From JAJVID01 sp050247435 (lineage in GTDB: Bacteria > Acidobacteriota > Blastocatellia > RBC074), in assembly GCA_050247435.1 (NCBI GenBank), contig JBFWUF010000009.1:1-64000 (forward strand): 64,000 nt of DNA, written 5' to 3'. The translations under genes were made by a program, and so were the position numbers. The notes below the pieces were generated by a model that saw nothing but the letters and a program-made list of their open reading frames with translations, made no database searches and was not told the DNA's origin. Positions 8,261 to 17,432 of the stretch are shown piece by piece (positions within the stretch are counted from its first letter, which is position 1; each line of letters opens with the position of its first letter).

Positions 8261-9634
8261 CTATTTTCCAACCATCTCACCATACAAGCTATGGTTTTTC
8301 ACCTCAGTTATCTTTACCTGCGCCAAACTGCCCAAAACATCGGTAACAATGGGGAAGTTAACAACTTTGTTGCATCGCGTGTGCCCGGTAAAGTCCAAAA
8401 ACGACCTTGAACTCGTTCCTTCAACCAATACCTCAACTGTTCGCCCAACATACCTTTCGTAACGCCGTTTCTGAATTCGATCCTGCAATTCTTGCAGTCT
8501 CAAAAACCTCTCCGTCTTCACTTCTTCAGGAATTGAATCAGTATACGTAGCCGCGGGCGTTCTGGGCCTGGGTGAATACTTGAATATGTACAAGCCGTCA
8601 TACTCAACCTCAGCCACCAAGCTCATCGTTTCGTTGAAATCGTCATCTGTTTCTCCAGGGAAACCGATGATCATGTCTCCAGTGATCGCGTTGTCTTTCT
8701 TTGATTGTTTAATGGCCTCAATCTTTTCAGCGTATTCGCGCCTGGTATATCCCCTGCGCATCGCTCTCAGCACACGATCACTCCCAGATTGGGCAGGCAG
8801 GTGCACCCACTCGCAAAGGTTTTCATGATCATCCATAACTTTGACTATCTCTTCATCGAAATCCCGTGGATAGGAGGTAGTAAATTTAATTCTTGGAACA
8901 CTGCTTTCTTCAGCCACACGCGCAAGCAATTTAGCGAAGGTAATCTCAGCGCCTTCTTCAACAGAAGCCAGGTTGCCATGATACCGCCCGCTTAGCCCAT
9001 AGCTGTTGACGTTCTGTCCCAGTAAATGAACTTCCCTATACCCTTGTTCGCCCAGTGATCTCGCTTCATCAACGATCCGATCTGCAGGGCGGCTGCGCTC
9101 ACGCCCACGAGTGAAAGGAACAATGCAGAACGAGCAGAACTTATTGCAGCCTTCAGTGATGGTGATGTATGCAATGTGCTTTGTCTGCCTGTTGTCGGCT
9201 TGCAGTTCCAGGAATTCAGCTTCTTTACTGAGGCGAACATCAATAACCTGGTCAAACCCCTTTTCCAACTGATCCATCAAATTGGGCAAGCGCGGGATGG
9301 CTTGTGTCCCCATCACCATTTTTATGTCCCGGCTGCGTTCAAAGAGGCGGTCGGCTTCCGCTTGAGCAACACAACCCATAATTCCGAACACCGGCAAATT
9401 TTTGCCGCGCGCCGCTTTTGATATATCCCTTTTGATCTCATTTATTCTGGTGTAGACCTTACGCGCGGCTTTTTCTCTAACCATGCAGGTGTTCAGCAGC
9501 ACTAAGTCCGCTTCGCTCACCTCAGATGTCTGAGCATAACCCAGGTCAGAAAGCATATGCGTAGCCTTCTCACTATCGTGAACATTCATCTGACATCCGT
9601 AGGTTTCCAGATAGACCTTCTTACTCATATTCAT
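8261..9634 (-). CDS. miaB: tRNA-2-methylthio-N6-dimethylallyladenosine synthase MiaB
   Basis: MiaB is a radical-SAM methylthiotransferase that modifies A37 of tRNAs reading UNN codons. The 457-residue protein has the three-domain layout. The N-terminal UPF0004 domain has its three cluster cysteines (in ETYGCQMN, LLNTCMVR, FGIMGCVAQ). The radical-SAM core has CX3CX2C in TEGCNKFCSFC and the GQNVNSYG motif. A C-terminal TRAM domain spans about residues 385-455. The GQNVNSYG and RGRERSR motifs favour MiaB over MtaB or RimO. The start is ATG 9634 (MNMSKKVYLE), with a second possible ATG two codons later. Confidence 0.95.
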   Translation of the reverse strand: MNMSKKVYLETYGCQMNVHDSEKATHMLSDLGYAQTSEVSEADLVLLNTCMVREKAARKVYTRINEIKRDISKAARGKNLPVFGIMGCVAQAEADRLFERSRDIKMVMGTQAIPRLPNLMDQLEKGFDQVIDVRLSKEAEFLELQADNRQTKHIAYITITEGCNKFCSFCIVPFTRGRERSRPADRIVDEARSLGEQGYREVHLLGQNVNSYGLSGRYHGNLASVEEGAEITFAKLLARVAEESSVPRIKFTTSYPRDFDEEIVKVMDDHENLCEWVHLPAQSGSDRVLRAMRRGYTRREYAEKIEAIKQSKKDNAITGDMIIGFPGETDDDFNETMSLVAEVEYDGLYIFKYSPRPRTPAATYTDSIPEEVKTERFLRLQELQDRIQKRRYERYVGRTVEVLVEGTSSRSFLDFTGHTRCNKVVNFPIVTDVLGSLAQVKITEVKNHSLYGEMVGK

Positions 9635-9741
9635 ATAGAAATTTAGGTTTCTATCGTAAACGCCTGCGAAGAAATAGAATTATTCTACAAGCAAAAACCT
9701 GATGAGTTACCTTAACTCACATGGTTGCCATCAAACATCTC

Positions 9742-11469
9742 TCAATTCTCAATCGCAACCGACTTGATTAATTCCTTGGCGTGCTTTCTGGCCGAAGCTG
9801 TGACTTCAGCCCCACCTATCATCCTTGCAAGTTCTTCGATCCGCCCCTGCTCATCTAGTTCAGCCACCTTCGTGAGGGTTCTGCCGTTGACCACATCCTT
9901 ATTCACCAAAAAGTGCGCGTCGGCATATCTTGCGATCTGGAGTTGATGAGTAACACACAGAACCTGATTGGTCTTCGCAAGCCTTCGCAGTCTCATTCCG
10001 ACGGCATCAGCGACTTTCCCCCCTATCCCAACATCTATTTCATCAAAGATCAGGGTTTTAGGAAACAATGAAGGTGAGGTGATTGTTTTAAGGACCAACA
10101 TCAATCTCGAAAGCTCACCTCCGGATGCGACTCCACTCAATGGCCGCAGATCCTCTCCGGGATTAGCTGAAAAGAGGAAGTCAGCGTCTTCTTTCCCCGT
10201 GCGCCTAACCCCTTTCTCATTACTCCATCCCATCAATGATTCCAGTTTTTGAGCTAACTGCCCCTTTTGCGCTTCGCTCAACCGAACCGAAAAGCGCGCG
10301 TTACCAAGCGAAACGTCCTTAAGCTCCTTGTTGACGGCGGTCTCGAATTTCACAGCCGAACCGCCTCTCAACTTGCTCAGCGTAGAAGACTCTTTATCAT
10401 ATTCCTCAATCGCCTGACCTAGTTGAGACTCCAATAACTGACCATGCTCATCACTGTTCAGCAACTGCTGTTTACGCTCGATCAATGTGGCGCAGGTTTC
10501 AAGTACTGTCGTTAGAGAACCGCCATACTTCCTTTTAAGGCGGTTCAACTCCGTTAGTCTATCATCCACCGTTCGTAGCCGTTCGGGAGATACCTGAATG
10601 CCACCATAATACTCACCTAAAAAGAACGCTATATCATCAAGGATGTATTTGACCGTTGATAATTGTTCTGTGTAGGGGGAGAAGCGATTATCCACCGCCG
10701 CCAGATCATTGAGTCTCTTATGAACGATTGCCAGATCAGAGAGAATTGACTTCTCGTCATCATAAATTCTTTTATAAGCTTCACCGGATAATTCGGCGAG
10801 CCTCTCCGCATTCACAAGCAGATTGTGTTCCGCCTCCAACTCCGAGTCTTCATTCCTCACTGGATTTGCCTGCTCAATTTCGGAAATTTGAAAATTTACC
10901 AAATCCAGAGTCTGCAATCGCTCCGACTCACTCTGCCTGAGTTCCTCCAACTCCTTGGCGACCCGTTGTAAGTTATCATAAGCTTGCGTCACACGAATAC
11001 GATTTTTCGACGCTCCGGCGAAGGCGTCAAAAAGATTGAGATGAACCTCAGGTAGCAGCAAGCTTTGTTGATCACCTTGTCCGTGGATGTCAATCAGGTG
11101 AGGCTGTATGGACTTTAGCAGCGCTATGTTCGCAACCTGGTTGTTGATGAATATTCTTCCGCGCCCACTGGAGACCAGTTCCCTTCTGATCAAGACCTCA
11201 CCCTCACCAATATCCACACCGACGTCAGCAAGCAATTGCTCAAGGGGGATGTTTCCTTCAATGTCGAAGACTCCTTCGACGAATGCGCGGTCTTCCCCCG
11301 TCCTGATAAAATCCGGGGAGGAGCGTTCTCCCAGCAACAGGCCCAAAGCGTCTATGAGGATGGACTTGCCTGATCCAGTCTCTCCACTTAAAACGTTAAG
11401 CCCCTGCCTGAACTCTACTTGCAAACGATCAATTACCGCAAAATTTACGATATTCAAAAGTCGCAGCAT
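9742..11469 (-). CDS. recN: DNA repair protein RecN
   Basis: RecN is an SMC-like ATPase acting early in double-strand break repair. The 575-residue protein has an N-terminal ATPase half with Walker A (GETGSGKS, about residues 31-38), a long central coiled coil (about 150-370), and a C-terminal half with the ABC signature region (SGVASGGELSRLML) and Walker B (TLIFDEIDVGIGG). The length is normal for RecN. It starts at ATG 11469 and is divergent from the ybgF-like gene at 11590; the 120-base gap must hold both promoters. It is separated from miaB by 107 bases in which I see no further gene. Confidence 0.96.
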   Translation of the reverse strand: MLRLLNIVNFAVIDRLQVEFRQGLNVLSGETGSGKSILIDALGLLLGERSSPDFIRTGEDRAFVEGVFDIEGNIPLEQLLADVGVDIGEGEVLIRRELVSSGRGRIFINNQVANIALLKSIQPHLIDIHGQGDQQSLLLPEVHLNLFDAFAGASKNRIRVTQAYDNLQRVAKELEELRQSESERLQTLDLVNFQISEIEQANPVRNEDSELEAEHNLLVNAERLAELSGEAYKRIYDDEKSILSDLAIVHKRLNDLAAVDNRFSPYTEQLSTVKYILDDIAFFLGEYYGGIQVSPERLRTVDDRLTELNRLKRKYGGSLTTVLETCATLIERKQQLLNSDEHGQLLESQLGQAIEEYDKESSTLSKLRGGSAVKFETAVNKELKDVSLGNARFSVRLSEAQKGQLAQKLESLMGWSNEKGVRRTGKEDADFLFSANPGEDLRPLSGVASGGELSRLMLVLKTITSPSLFPKTLIFDEIDVGIGGKVADAVGMRLRRLAKTNQVLCVTHQLQIARYADAHFLVNKDVVNGRTLTKVAELDEQGRIEELARMIGGAEVTASARKHAKELIKSVAIEN

Positions 11470-11589
11470 ATTCTCAAATACACGATTGGCCGTTATAGAA
11501 ACTCATTTACGCCGCTACCTGGAAGGATTATACTTCGAGCCACATAAGCGTACTCCCTTGTATTTCAATTCACTGGAAAGGAAGTGACC

Positions 11590-12414
11590 ATGCAGCGGTA
11601 CGGATATTTAGTCTTCGCCACGGCGCTTTTTTTGGTTATTGGAGCAAGTCTTCCGAACAGCAACGACAAGGAACTGATCATCAGACTGCAGGGTGAAATC
11701 CTCGTGCTTCAAAGACAAATAAGAGATCTACAGGAATCATTCGACAAATGGCATGTGAAATCTGAGACCTCGCTAGATAATCTGAGTAGCGCTTCGGAGA
11801 CTTCGACCAGAACTTTATCATCAATCGAAGATAAGTTACAGCGCAATCAGGGGTCACAGACCAACGCAGTAGCAGGAGTCAATGCGCACCTCGCGAAATT
11901 ATCCGAGCAGGTCTCTATCAACAACCAGCAAACTGCGCAGATGAATCAACACATCAATGCTCTCAGACAGTCTCTGCAGGATTATCAGCAGAAGTTGCGT
12001 GAGAAGGAGGCCTCAGACTTCAAACCTGACACTAATGACCCGGAGATGGTATTCGCGCAAGCATACCTGAAGTATAAAAACAAGGAGCATGAGGTGGCTA
12101 TCAATCTCTTTAGAAGTTACCTGAATGCTTTTGGTCAGAACGAAAAAGCCGATGACGCCTCTTTCTGGATTGCCGAGAGTTTTACCGCTCAAGGAAGATT
12201 TGCCGAAGCCTTGAGCGAGTACAACAATCTTCTGGCCAGATACCCTGGAGGAGACAGAACGGTCAGCGCCCGTCTCAAAAAAGGAGTTACGCTGCTGCGA
12301 CTTGAGAGACGCCAGGAGGGAGTCGAGGCGCTTAAGGCGGTTATCAACCTCTACCCAAACTCTCGTGAATCCGAATTGGCCCGGTCTGAGTTAACCAGAC
12401 TGGGAGAGATTTGA
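11590..12414 (+). CDS. YbgF/CpoB-like periplasmic coiled-coil TPR protein
   Basis: The product resembles the Tol-Pal-associated protein CpoB (YbgF), which coordinates outer-membrane constriction with peptidoglycan synthesis. It has a signal peptide (residues 1-20, YLVFATALFLVIGASL), a coiled coil with a Gln-rich stretch (about 25-140) and three C-terminal TPR units (about 150-270: FAQAYLKYKNKEHEVAINLF, ASFWIAESFTAQGRFAEAL, RLKKGVTLLRLERRQEGVEAL). ATG 11590 is favoured over the GTG at 11584 because of GGAAAGGAAG just upstream. No tol or pal gene is in the window, so the assignment rests on domain layout. The frame ends at 12414, 86 bases before ssb, so the two may share a transcript. Confidence 0.82.
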   Translation: MQRYGYLVFATALFLVIGASLPNSNDKELIIRLQGEILVLQRQIRDLQESFDKWHVKSETSLDNLSSASETSTRTLSSIEDKLQRNQGSQTNAVAGVNAHLAKLSEQVSINNQQTAQMNQHINALRQSLQDYQQKLREKEASDFKPDTNDPEMVFAQAYLKYKNKEHEVAINLFRSYLNAFGQNEKADDASFWIAESFTAQGRFAEALSEYNNLLARYPGGDRTVSARLKKGVTLLRLERRQEGVEALKAVINLYPNSRESELARSELTRLGEI

Positions 12415-12500
12415 ATCTACAGCTCAGCAGGGACGCTTGCCGGAATGCCTGGACAGCGCCCCAACTCAGCACAACCAACAACCATCGGAAGGAGAACCTT

Positions 12501-12944
12501 ATGGCTTCATTCAACAGAATCACAATCGTTGGCTACCTAGGCAAGGACCCTGAGATAAGATATACCCCTGATGGACAGGCCGTCTGCAATTTTAGCGTAG
12601 CGACCAGCGAAAGGCGGAAGGATCGCTCCGGGGAAGCTCAGGACATCACTACATGGTTTAAGATTACGCTATGGGGGAGGCGGGCCGAAGTAGCTAATCA
12701 ATATCTCTCCAAAGGCAAACATGTCTACATTGAGGGTACATTGAGACAGGAAGAATGGACTGATCGCGATGGACTTAAGAGAACGTCTCTAGTGGTGAAC
12801 GCCTCAGACTTTCAATTTTTGGGATCAAAAGGAGACGAAGGCGGCAGCGGATTCCAATCCCCCCCCACTCAAGACCAAAGGGCGGCAAAGCAGGCTGACA
12901 ATGATGACGGCAACGTCTCCTCCGACAATGATATCCCATTTTAG
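12501..12944 (+). CDS. ssb: single-stranded DNA-binding protein
   Basis: SSB coats single-stranded DNA in replication and repair. The OB fold is clear (FNRITIVGYLGKDPEIRYTP, FSVATSERRKD, TWFKITLWGRRAEVANQYL, GKHVYIEGTLRQEEW), followed by a Gly/Gln/Asp-rich tail and the acidic tip DNDIPF that recruits partner proteins. The frame is open from 12411, but ATG 12501 is the true start: it follows GGAAGGAG at 12487-12494 and begins exactly with the family N-terminus (MASFNRITIVGYLG). The product has 147 residues. It is convergent with accA, with a long perfect palindrome between them. Confidence 0.96.
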   Translation: MASFNRITIVGYLGKDPEIRYTPDGQAVCNFSVATSERRKDRSGEAQDITTWFKITLWGRRAEVANQYLSKGKHVYIEGTLRQEEWTDRDGLKRTSLVVNASDFQFLGSKGDEGGSGFQSPPTQDQRAAKQADNDDGNVSSDNDIPF

Positions 12945-12951
12945 TTCTTAG

Positions 12952-12991
12952 GTTTAGAAGGATTGTCGGCGCGCCGACAATCCTTCTAAAC
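12952..12991. terminator. 40-bp perfect palindrome between convergent ssb and accA
   Basis: Both arms are 20 bases and match perfectly (12952-12971 and 12972-12991), centred on CGGCGCGCCG. It lies 7 bases after the ssb stop codon and 16 bases after the accA stop codon on the other strand. In RNA either strand would fold into a very stable hairpin, which suggests a shared bidirectional terminator. No clear T run follows on either side, so classic intrinsic termination is not assured. Confidence 0.65.
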
Positions 12992-13007
12992 ATCCCTGGT
13001 GTAATTA

Positions 13008-13832
13008 CTAGACGTCCACGATCCCCATCTTCCTAAATCTGTCATACCTACGCTTAACGCGGTCATCATCTGTCAATGAATCAATTTCTTTGAGCGATTC
13101 TTGCAAAGCATCAGCAAGATAGGCCGCAGATTTATCCCAATCCTCCTGCGCGCCCCCCTCCGGCTCAGGCACGATACGATCTACGATTCCTAACTCCAAA
13201 AGCTCTGGCGCAGTAAGCTTCAAGCTGCTCGCAGCTTGTGGCGACTGAGAAGCGTCTCTCCATAAAATCGCAGCGCATCCTTCGGGCGTGATTACTGAAT
13301 AGATGCCATTTTCGAGAATGTTCGTTACATCGCCCACGCCTATCGCCAATGCGCCTCCGGATCCGCCCTCTCCGGTTATCGTGACAATAACTGGGACTTT
13401 CAGCCGGGCCATCTCGCGCAGGTTGACAGCAATCGCCTCCGCCTGGCCACGCTCTTCTGCGTCTATGCCGGGATAGGCTCCAGGTGTATCAATCAACGTG
13501 AATATTGGCCGCCCAAATTTTTCAGCCATCTTCATCACCCGAAGCGCCTTCCTGTATCCGTCAGGTTTGGGCATTCCGAAGTTTCTGGCCTGTCGCTCGC
13601 GCACGTCCCGCCCCTTCTGATGAGCGATCACCACGACCGGGCGATCTTGAAACCGGGCGACGCCGCACACAATGGCAGGATCGTCGCGGAACTTACGATC
13701 ACCATGTACCTCGCAAAAGTCGGCGAAAACCCTAGCGATGAAATCCATCGCGTAAGGGCGCCGGTCGTGCCTGGCCAACTGAACTCGTTCAATCGCCTGC
13801 CCGTTGTTTTGTTCGGTCTTTACCAGATTCAT
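13008..13832 (-). CDS. accA: acetyl-CoA carboxylase carboxyltransferase subunit alpha
   Basis: AccA forms, with AccD, the carboxyltransferase that makes malonyl-CoA for fatty acid synthesis. The crotonase-fold core is well conserved: ARHDRRPYAMDFI, HGDRKFRDDPAIVCGVAR, GYRKALRVMKMAEKFGRPI, IDTPGAYPGIDAEERGQAEAIA, and ITGEGGSGGALAIGVGD. The frame is open up to a TTG at 13862 that would overlap dnaE by 11 bases. I chose ATG 13832, with CAGGAG 12 bases upstream, giving 274 residues; GTG 13859 is also possible. This is shorter than E. coli AccA, mainly at the N-terminus. It sits directly behind dnaE on the same strand and is probably co-transcribed with it. Confidence 0.94.
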   Translation of the reverse strand: MNLVKTEQNNGQAIERVQLARHDRRPYAMDFIARVFADFCEVHGDRKFRDDPAIVCGVARFQDRPVVVIAHQKGRDVRERQARNFGMPKPDGYRKALRVMKMAEKFGRPIFTLIDTPGAYPGIDAEERGQAEAIAVNLREMARLKVPVIVTITGEGGSGGALAIGVGDVTNILENGIYSVITPEGCAAILWRDASQSPQAASSLKLTAPELLELGIVDRIVPEPEGGAQEDWDKSAAYLADALQESLKEIDSLTDDDRVKRRYDRFRKMGIVDV

Positions 13833-13851
13833 ATTTTCATCAAGCTCCTGT

Positions 13852-16800
13852 TTATTCACCAACTACCAACTCAACCCGCCAACTATCACTAATCTTTTCT
13901 ATCTCGCCAGTCAGTTCCGGCGAAACGTTTACCCTGAAGAATTGCTTTGGTCTGAGGCAAACTGTCAGGCCATCAACAGTTTCGACCTGGAGTAAAACAG
14001 ACGCGCCTCCCTGATATTTGGAGATGAGAGATCCTAACTTCGTGAGGTTTTCAGCCGTGACGGACGCTGCGGCCATCTTGACAACAATGGCTCTAGCAGC
14101 GATTGACCTGGCCTTCTCCAGATGTTGAATCTCCTGAGTGATGATCGTGGCGTCACCTTCATCGGAGAGTTCCAGTCGCCCGCGAACCAGCACAACCTCA
14201 TCGGATTGAAGCAGGTTTTTATACTTGTTGAACTGCTCAGGCCAGCAGACGACCTTCATGGCTCCGTATTGATCCTCGATCCGAAACAGGGCGAAACGAT
14301 CCCCCTTCTTGGTGATCTTCGTCGCAAGGTCAACAATGATTCCGCCTATTGCGATTTGGTCGCCATGGGCGGCCTCATCGAGATTGCCATTGTCAAACCG
14401 CGTCAACTCCTTGATTGACTCAGAGTAATCCTCCAGCGGATGGCCGCTAGCATAAAATCCCAGGGATTCCTTCTCAAAAGCCAAGCTCTCTTTTTTACTC
14501 CATGGAGTGACGTTCGGGAGATCAGGCTCATCGGTAGGTCCTCCAGATACATCAGTCATTACGGCAAACAATCCCGCCTGCCCGGAGAGTCTGTCCCGCT
14601 GCTCCCGCGCGCCTTGCTCAATAGCCTTGTCCAGAACCGCCATCAACGCTGCTCTTTTAGGCGAAATCCCTTCGAAGGCACCAGATTTAATCAGCGATTC
14701 GAGCACCCGTTTGTTCACCGCGCGCTGATCAACACGTTCCGCAAAATCATAGATTGAACGGAACGCGCCGCCTTCTTCGCGGGCGCGAATAATCATCTGA
14801 ACAGCCGAAGAGCCTAGCCCTTTTATGGCCGCTAATCCGAACCTGATGGCCTTCCCAACAGGCGTAAACCCTTCGTGGCTGGAATTGACATCTGGAGGAA
14901 GAAGCTCGATCTCGAAGGTCTTCATCTCCCCGATGTACCTGGCCAGTTTGGCGGTGTTGGCAATTTCATTTGAGAGAACCGCCGCATAAAAGTGCGTTGG
15001 GTGGTGAGCCTTCAGATAAGCCGTTTGATAAGCCAGATAAGCGTAAGCGAAGGAGTGAGAGCGATTGAACCCATAGTCGGCGAACTGGGCCATCAGTGTA
15101 AAAATGCGACGAGCCTTGTCTTCCTGAATTCCGCGAGCGACAGCGCCACCGATGAACTTCTCTTCGTGCTTGGCCATCTCCTCCTTTTTCTTCTTCCCCA
15201 TCGCGCGACGCATCAGGTCGGCTTCTCCGAGCGAGTAACCAGCGAGCGCCTGGGCGAGCTGCATAATCTGCTCCTGATAGACCAGAATGCCATAGGTGTT
15301 TTCCAGAATCTCCTTCATCTGCGGCACTATGTACTGCACTTTGCGGCGACCGTGGCGGCGTTCGATATAGTCGTCCACCATTCCGCCATCAAGCGGCCCA
15401 GGGCGATAAAGAGCGTTGAGCGCGGATAAATCTTCCAGACTCTCCGGTTTCAGTTTGCGGCAGATTTCAACCATACCAGAGCTTTCAAACTGAAACACTG
15501 CATTGAGCAATCCGTCAGCGAATAGTTTCAACGCCGGCTTGTCGTCCAAAGTTATGCCAGCCAGATCCGGGCGGGCGCCCGTCTCGCGCTCAATTGACTT
15601 CAGGCAGTCGTCAATGATGGTAAGGGTAGTTAAGGCCAGGAAGTCCATCTTGAGCATCCCAGTCTTCTCTAGGTCAGACATGACGAACTGAGTCGTTAAT
15701 TCATCATTCTGCCCTTTGCAGACAGGGATCAACTCGTGGATCGGAAGAGGCGAGATGACCACCCCGGCGGCGTGAACCGAGGTGTGGCGGGCGCAGCCTT
15801 CCAACTTGCGAGCGATTTCAATCAACTCACTGATCTTCTCGTCGGTCTCGATGGCCCTCTTCAAATCCGGATTCTGCTTGATTGCGTCGTCAATCGAAAC
15901 GTTACGTCCGCGCACAGGCGGCGGAATCATCTTGGCGACCTTCTCGACCTCGGAATATGGCATCTCCAGAGCGCGTCCGACATCTTTGATCGCGGCCCGC
16001 GAAGCCATAGTTCCGAAGGTGATGATCTGCGCGACATTCTGCCTGCCGTAAAGATCGCTCACGTAGTTGATCACATCGCTGCGACCGCGGACACAGAAGT
16101 CAACATCAATATCTGGCATAGTTACGCGTTCCGGGTTAAGGAAACGCTCGAAAATCAGGTCATACTGGATCGGGTCAACGTCGGTGATCTTCAGGCAGTA
16201 CGCCACCAGGCTTCCAGCGGCTGATCCTCTTCCTGGCCCAACGGGGATGCCCTTTCTCTTCGCATATCGAATGAAATCCCACACGATCAGGAAGTACCCG
16301 GAAAATCCCATCCGCCTGATCGTTTCGATCTCGTGAGTCAAGCGATCCTGATAACGTGACATCGGATGGCGTAACGACCCGCTCGCTTCCAACGAGGCCC
16401 ACGCTTCGCGCAGGCGCTCTTCGAAGCCGTCGCGAGCCACCTGTTCAAAATAGCTGTCAACTGTGTAGCCGTCAGGAACCGGGTAGATCGGAACTTGATC
16501 AATTGTCTTGGGAAAATCCAGATTACATTTCTCGGCAATCTCCAAAGTCCGCAGCAACAGATCCGGTTCCTCGCCAAATGTCTCCCACATCTCCTCGGCG
16601 CTTCTGAAATAGTATTTCGGAGAGCCATAAGTCAGGCGGTTGGGGTCGTTGATGGTCTTACCTGTGCCGATGCACAGCAACGTATCGTGGGCTTTGACAT
16701 CGGTATCCATCAGGTAGTGCGAATCATTCGTCGCAACCATCGGAATACCGGTCTTTTTGGACAACTCCACCAGCGGTTTGCGAATTCGCTTCTGCGCGTC

Positions 16801-17355
16801 CAGCCCGTGTTCCTGAATCTCCAGGTAGTAGTTCCCCTCGCCCAGAATATCCTGAAACTCCAGAGCCGCCCGCGCAGCGTCGTCGAATTTATCCTGAAGT
16901 AAAAGGTGAGGAGGGACGCCGCTGATGCAAGCCGACAAACCGATAATCCCCTCGCTATGTTTGGCCAGCAGTTCCCTGTCAATCCTGGGTTTGCGCCAAA
17001 ATCCCTCAATGTAGGCAAAAGACGAGAGTTTTACCAGGTTGTGATACCCAGTCAGGTTTTTCGCCAGCAGAACTATGTGGTTTGTGGCTTTCTCGCCGGG
17101 AGCCAGCCCTTCGCCTCCCCTGTCGTGACGACTGCCGCGAGCAATGTATGCCTCAATACCGATTATCGGCTTCACTCCCTCGGCCCGCATCTTGTGATAG
17201 AAGGACAATGAGCCGTAGAGATTTCCGTGATCAGTGACGGCTACTGCTGGCATTTTCAATTCCGCCGCCCGTCGTGCCAAAGGCCCAATCTTTATCGCGC
17301 CATCCAACAGGCTGTAATCAGTATGTAGATGTAGGTGAACAAATTGCTTATCCAT
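13852..17355 (-). CDS. dnaE: DNA polymerase III subunit alpha
   Basis: This 1167-residue protein is the replicative polymerase subunit of the DnaE type. In order it has an N-terminal PHP domain (HLHLHTDYSLLDG, VTDHGNLYG), the Pol III palm with the catalytic aspartates in MPDIDVDFCVRGR and the GPGRGSAAGSLVAY block, the finger region (VYQEQIMQLAQALAGYS, LMRRAMGKKK), a helix-hairpin-helix segment (about residues 830-900) and an OB fold (about 985-1070, GGIIVDLATKITKKG). Length and order are as in standard DnaE1. The start is ATG 17355 (MDKQFVHLHLHT). The gene ends inside the extended accA frame, indicating coupling. Confidence 0.97.
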   Translation of the reverse strand: MDKQFVHLHLHTDYSLLDGAIKIGPLARRAAELKMPAVAVTDHGNLYGSLSFYHKMRAEGVKPIIGIEAYIARGSRHDRGGEGLAPGEKATNHIVLLAKNLTGYHNLVKLSSFAYIEGFWRKPRIDRELLAKHSEGIIGLSACISGVPPHLLLQDKFDDAARAALEFQDILGEGNYYLEIQEHGLDAQKRIRKPLVELSKKTGIPMVATNDSHYLMDTDVKAHDTLLCIGTGKTINDPNRLTYGSPKYYFRSAEEMWETFGEEPDLLLRTLEIAEKCNLDFPKTIDQVPIYPVPDGYTVDSYFEQVARDGFEERLREAWASLEASGSLRHPMSRYQDRLTHEIETIRRMGFSGYFLIVWDFIRYAKRKGIPVGPGRGSAAGSLVAYCLKITDVDPIQYDLIFERFLNPERVTMPDIDVDFCVRGRSDVINYVSDLYGRQNVAQIITFGTMASRAAIKDVGRALEMPYSEVEKVAKMIPPPVRGRNVSIDDAIKQNPDLKRAIETDEKISELIEIARKLEGCARHTSVHAAGVVISPLPIHELIPVCKGQNDELTTQFVMSDLEKTGMLKMDFLALTTLTIIDDCLKSIERETGARPDLAGITLDDKPALKLFADGLLNAVFQFESSGMVEICRKLKPESLEDLSALNALYRPGPLDGGMVDDYIERRHGRRKVQYIVPQMKEILENTYGILVYQEQIMQLAQALAGYSLGEADLMRRAMGKKKKEEMAKHEEKFIGGAVARGIQEDKARRIFTLMAQFADYGFNRSHSFAYAYLAYQTAYLKAHHPTHFYAAVLSNEIANTAKLARYIGEMKTFEIELLPPDVNSSHEGFTPVGKAIRFGLAAIKGLGSSAVQMIIRAREEGGAFRSIYDFAERVDQRAVNKRVLESLIKSGAFEGISPKRAALMAVLDKAIEQGAREQRDRLSGQAGLFAVMTDVSGGPTDEPDLPNVTPWSKKESLAFEKESLGFYASGHPLEDYSESIKELTRFDNGNLDEAAHGDQIAIGGIIVDLATKITKKGDRFALFRIEDQYGAMKVVCWPEQFNKYKNLLQSDEVVLVRGRLELSDEGDATIITQEIQHLEKARSIAARAIVVKMAAASVTAENLTKLGSLISKYQGGASVLLQVETVDGLTVCLRPKQFFRVNVSPELTGEIEKISDSWRVELVVGE

Positions 17356-17432
17356 TATTTAACCTTCGATTAAAGCAATTCTTTGCGATTGATCCCCCGC
17401 TTAAGCCTTAAAGCATCGGCTTATTCCCAAGC

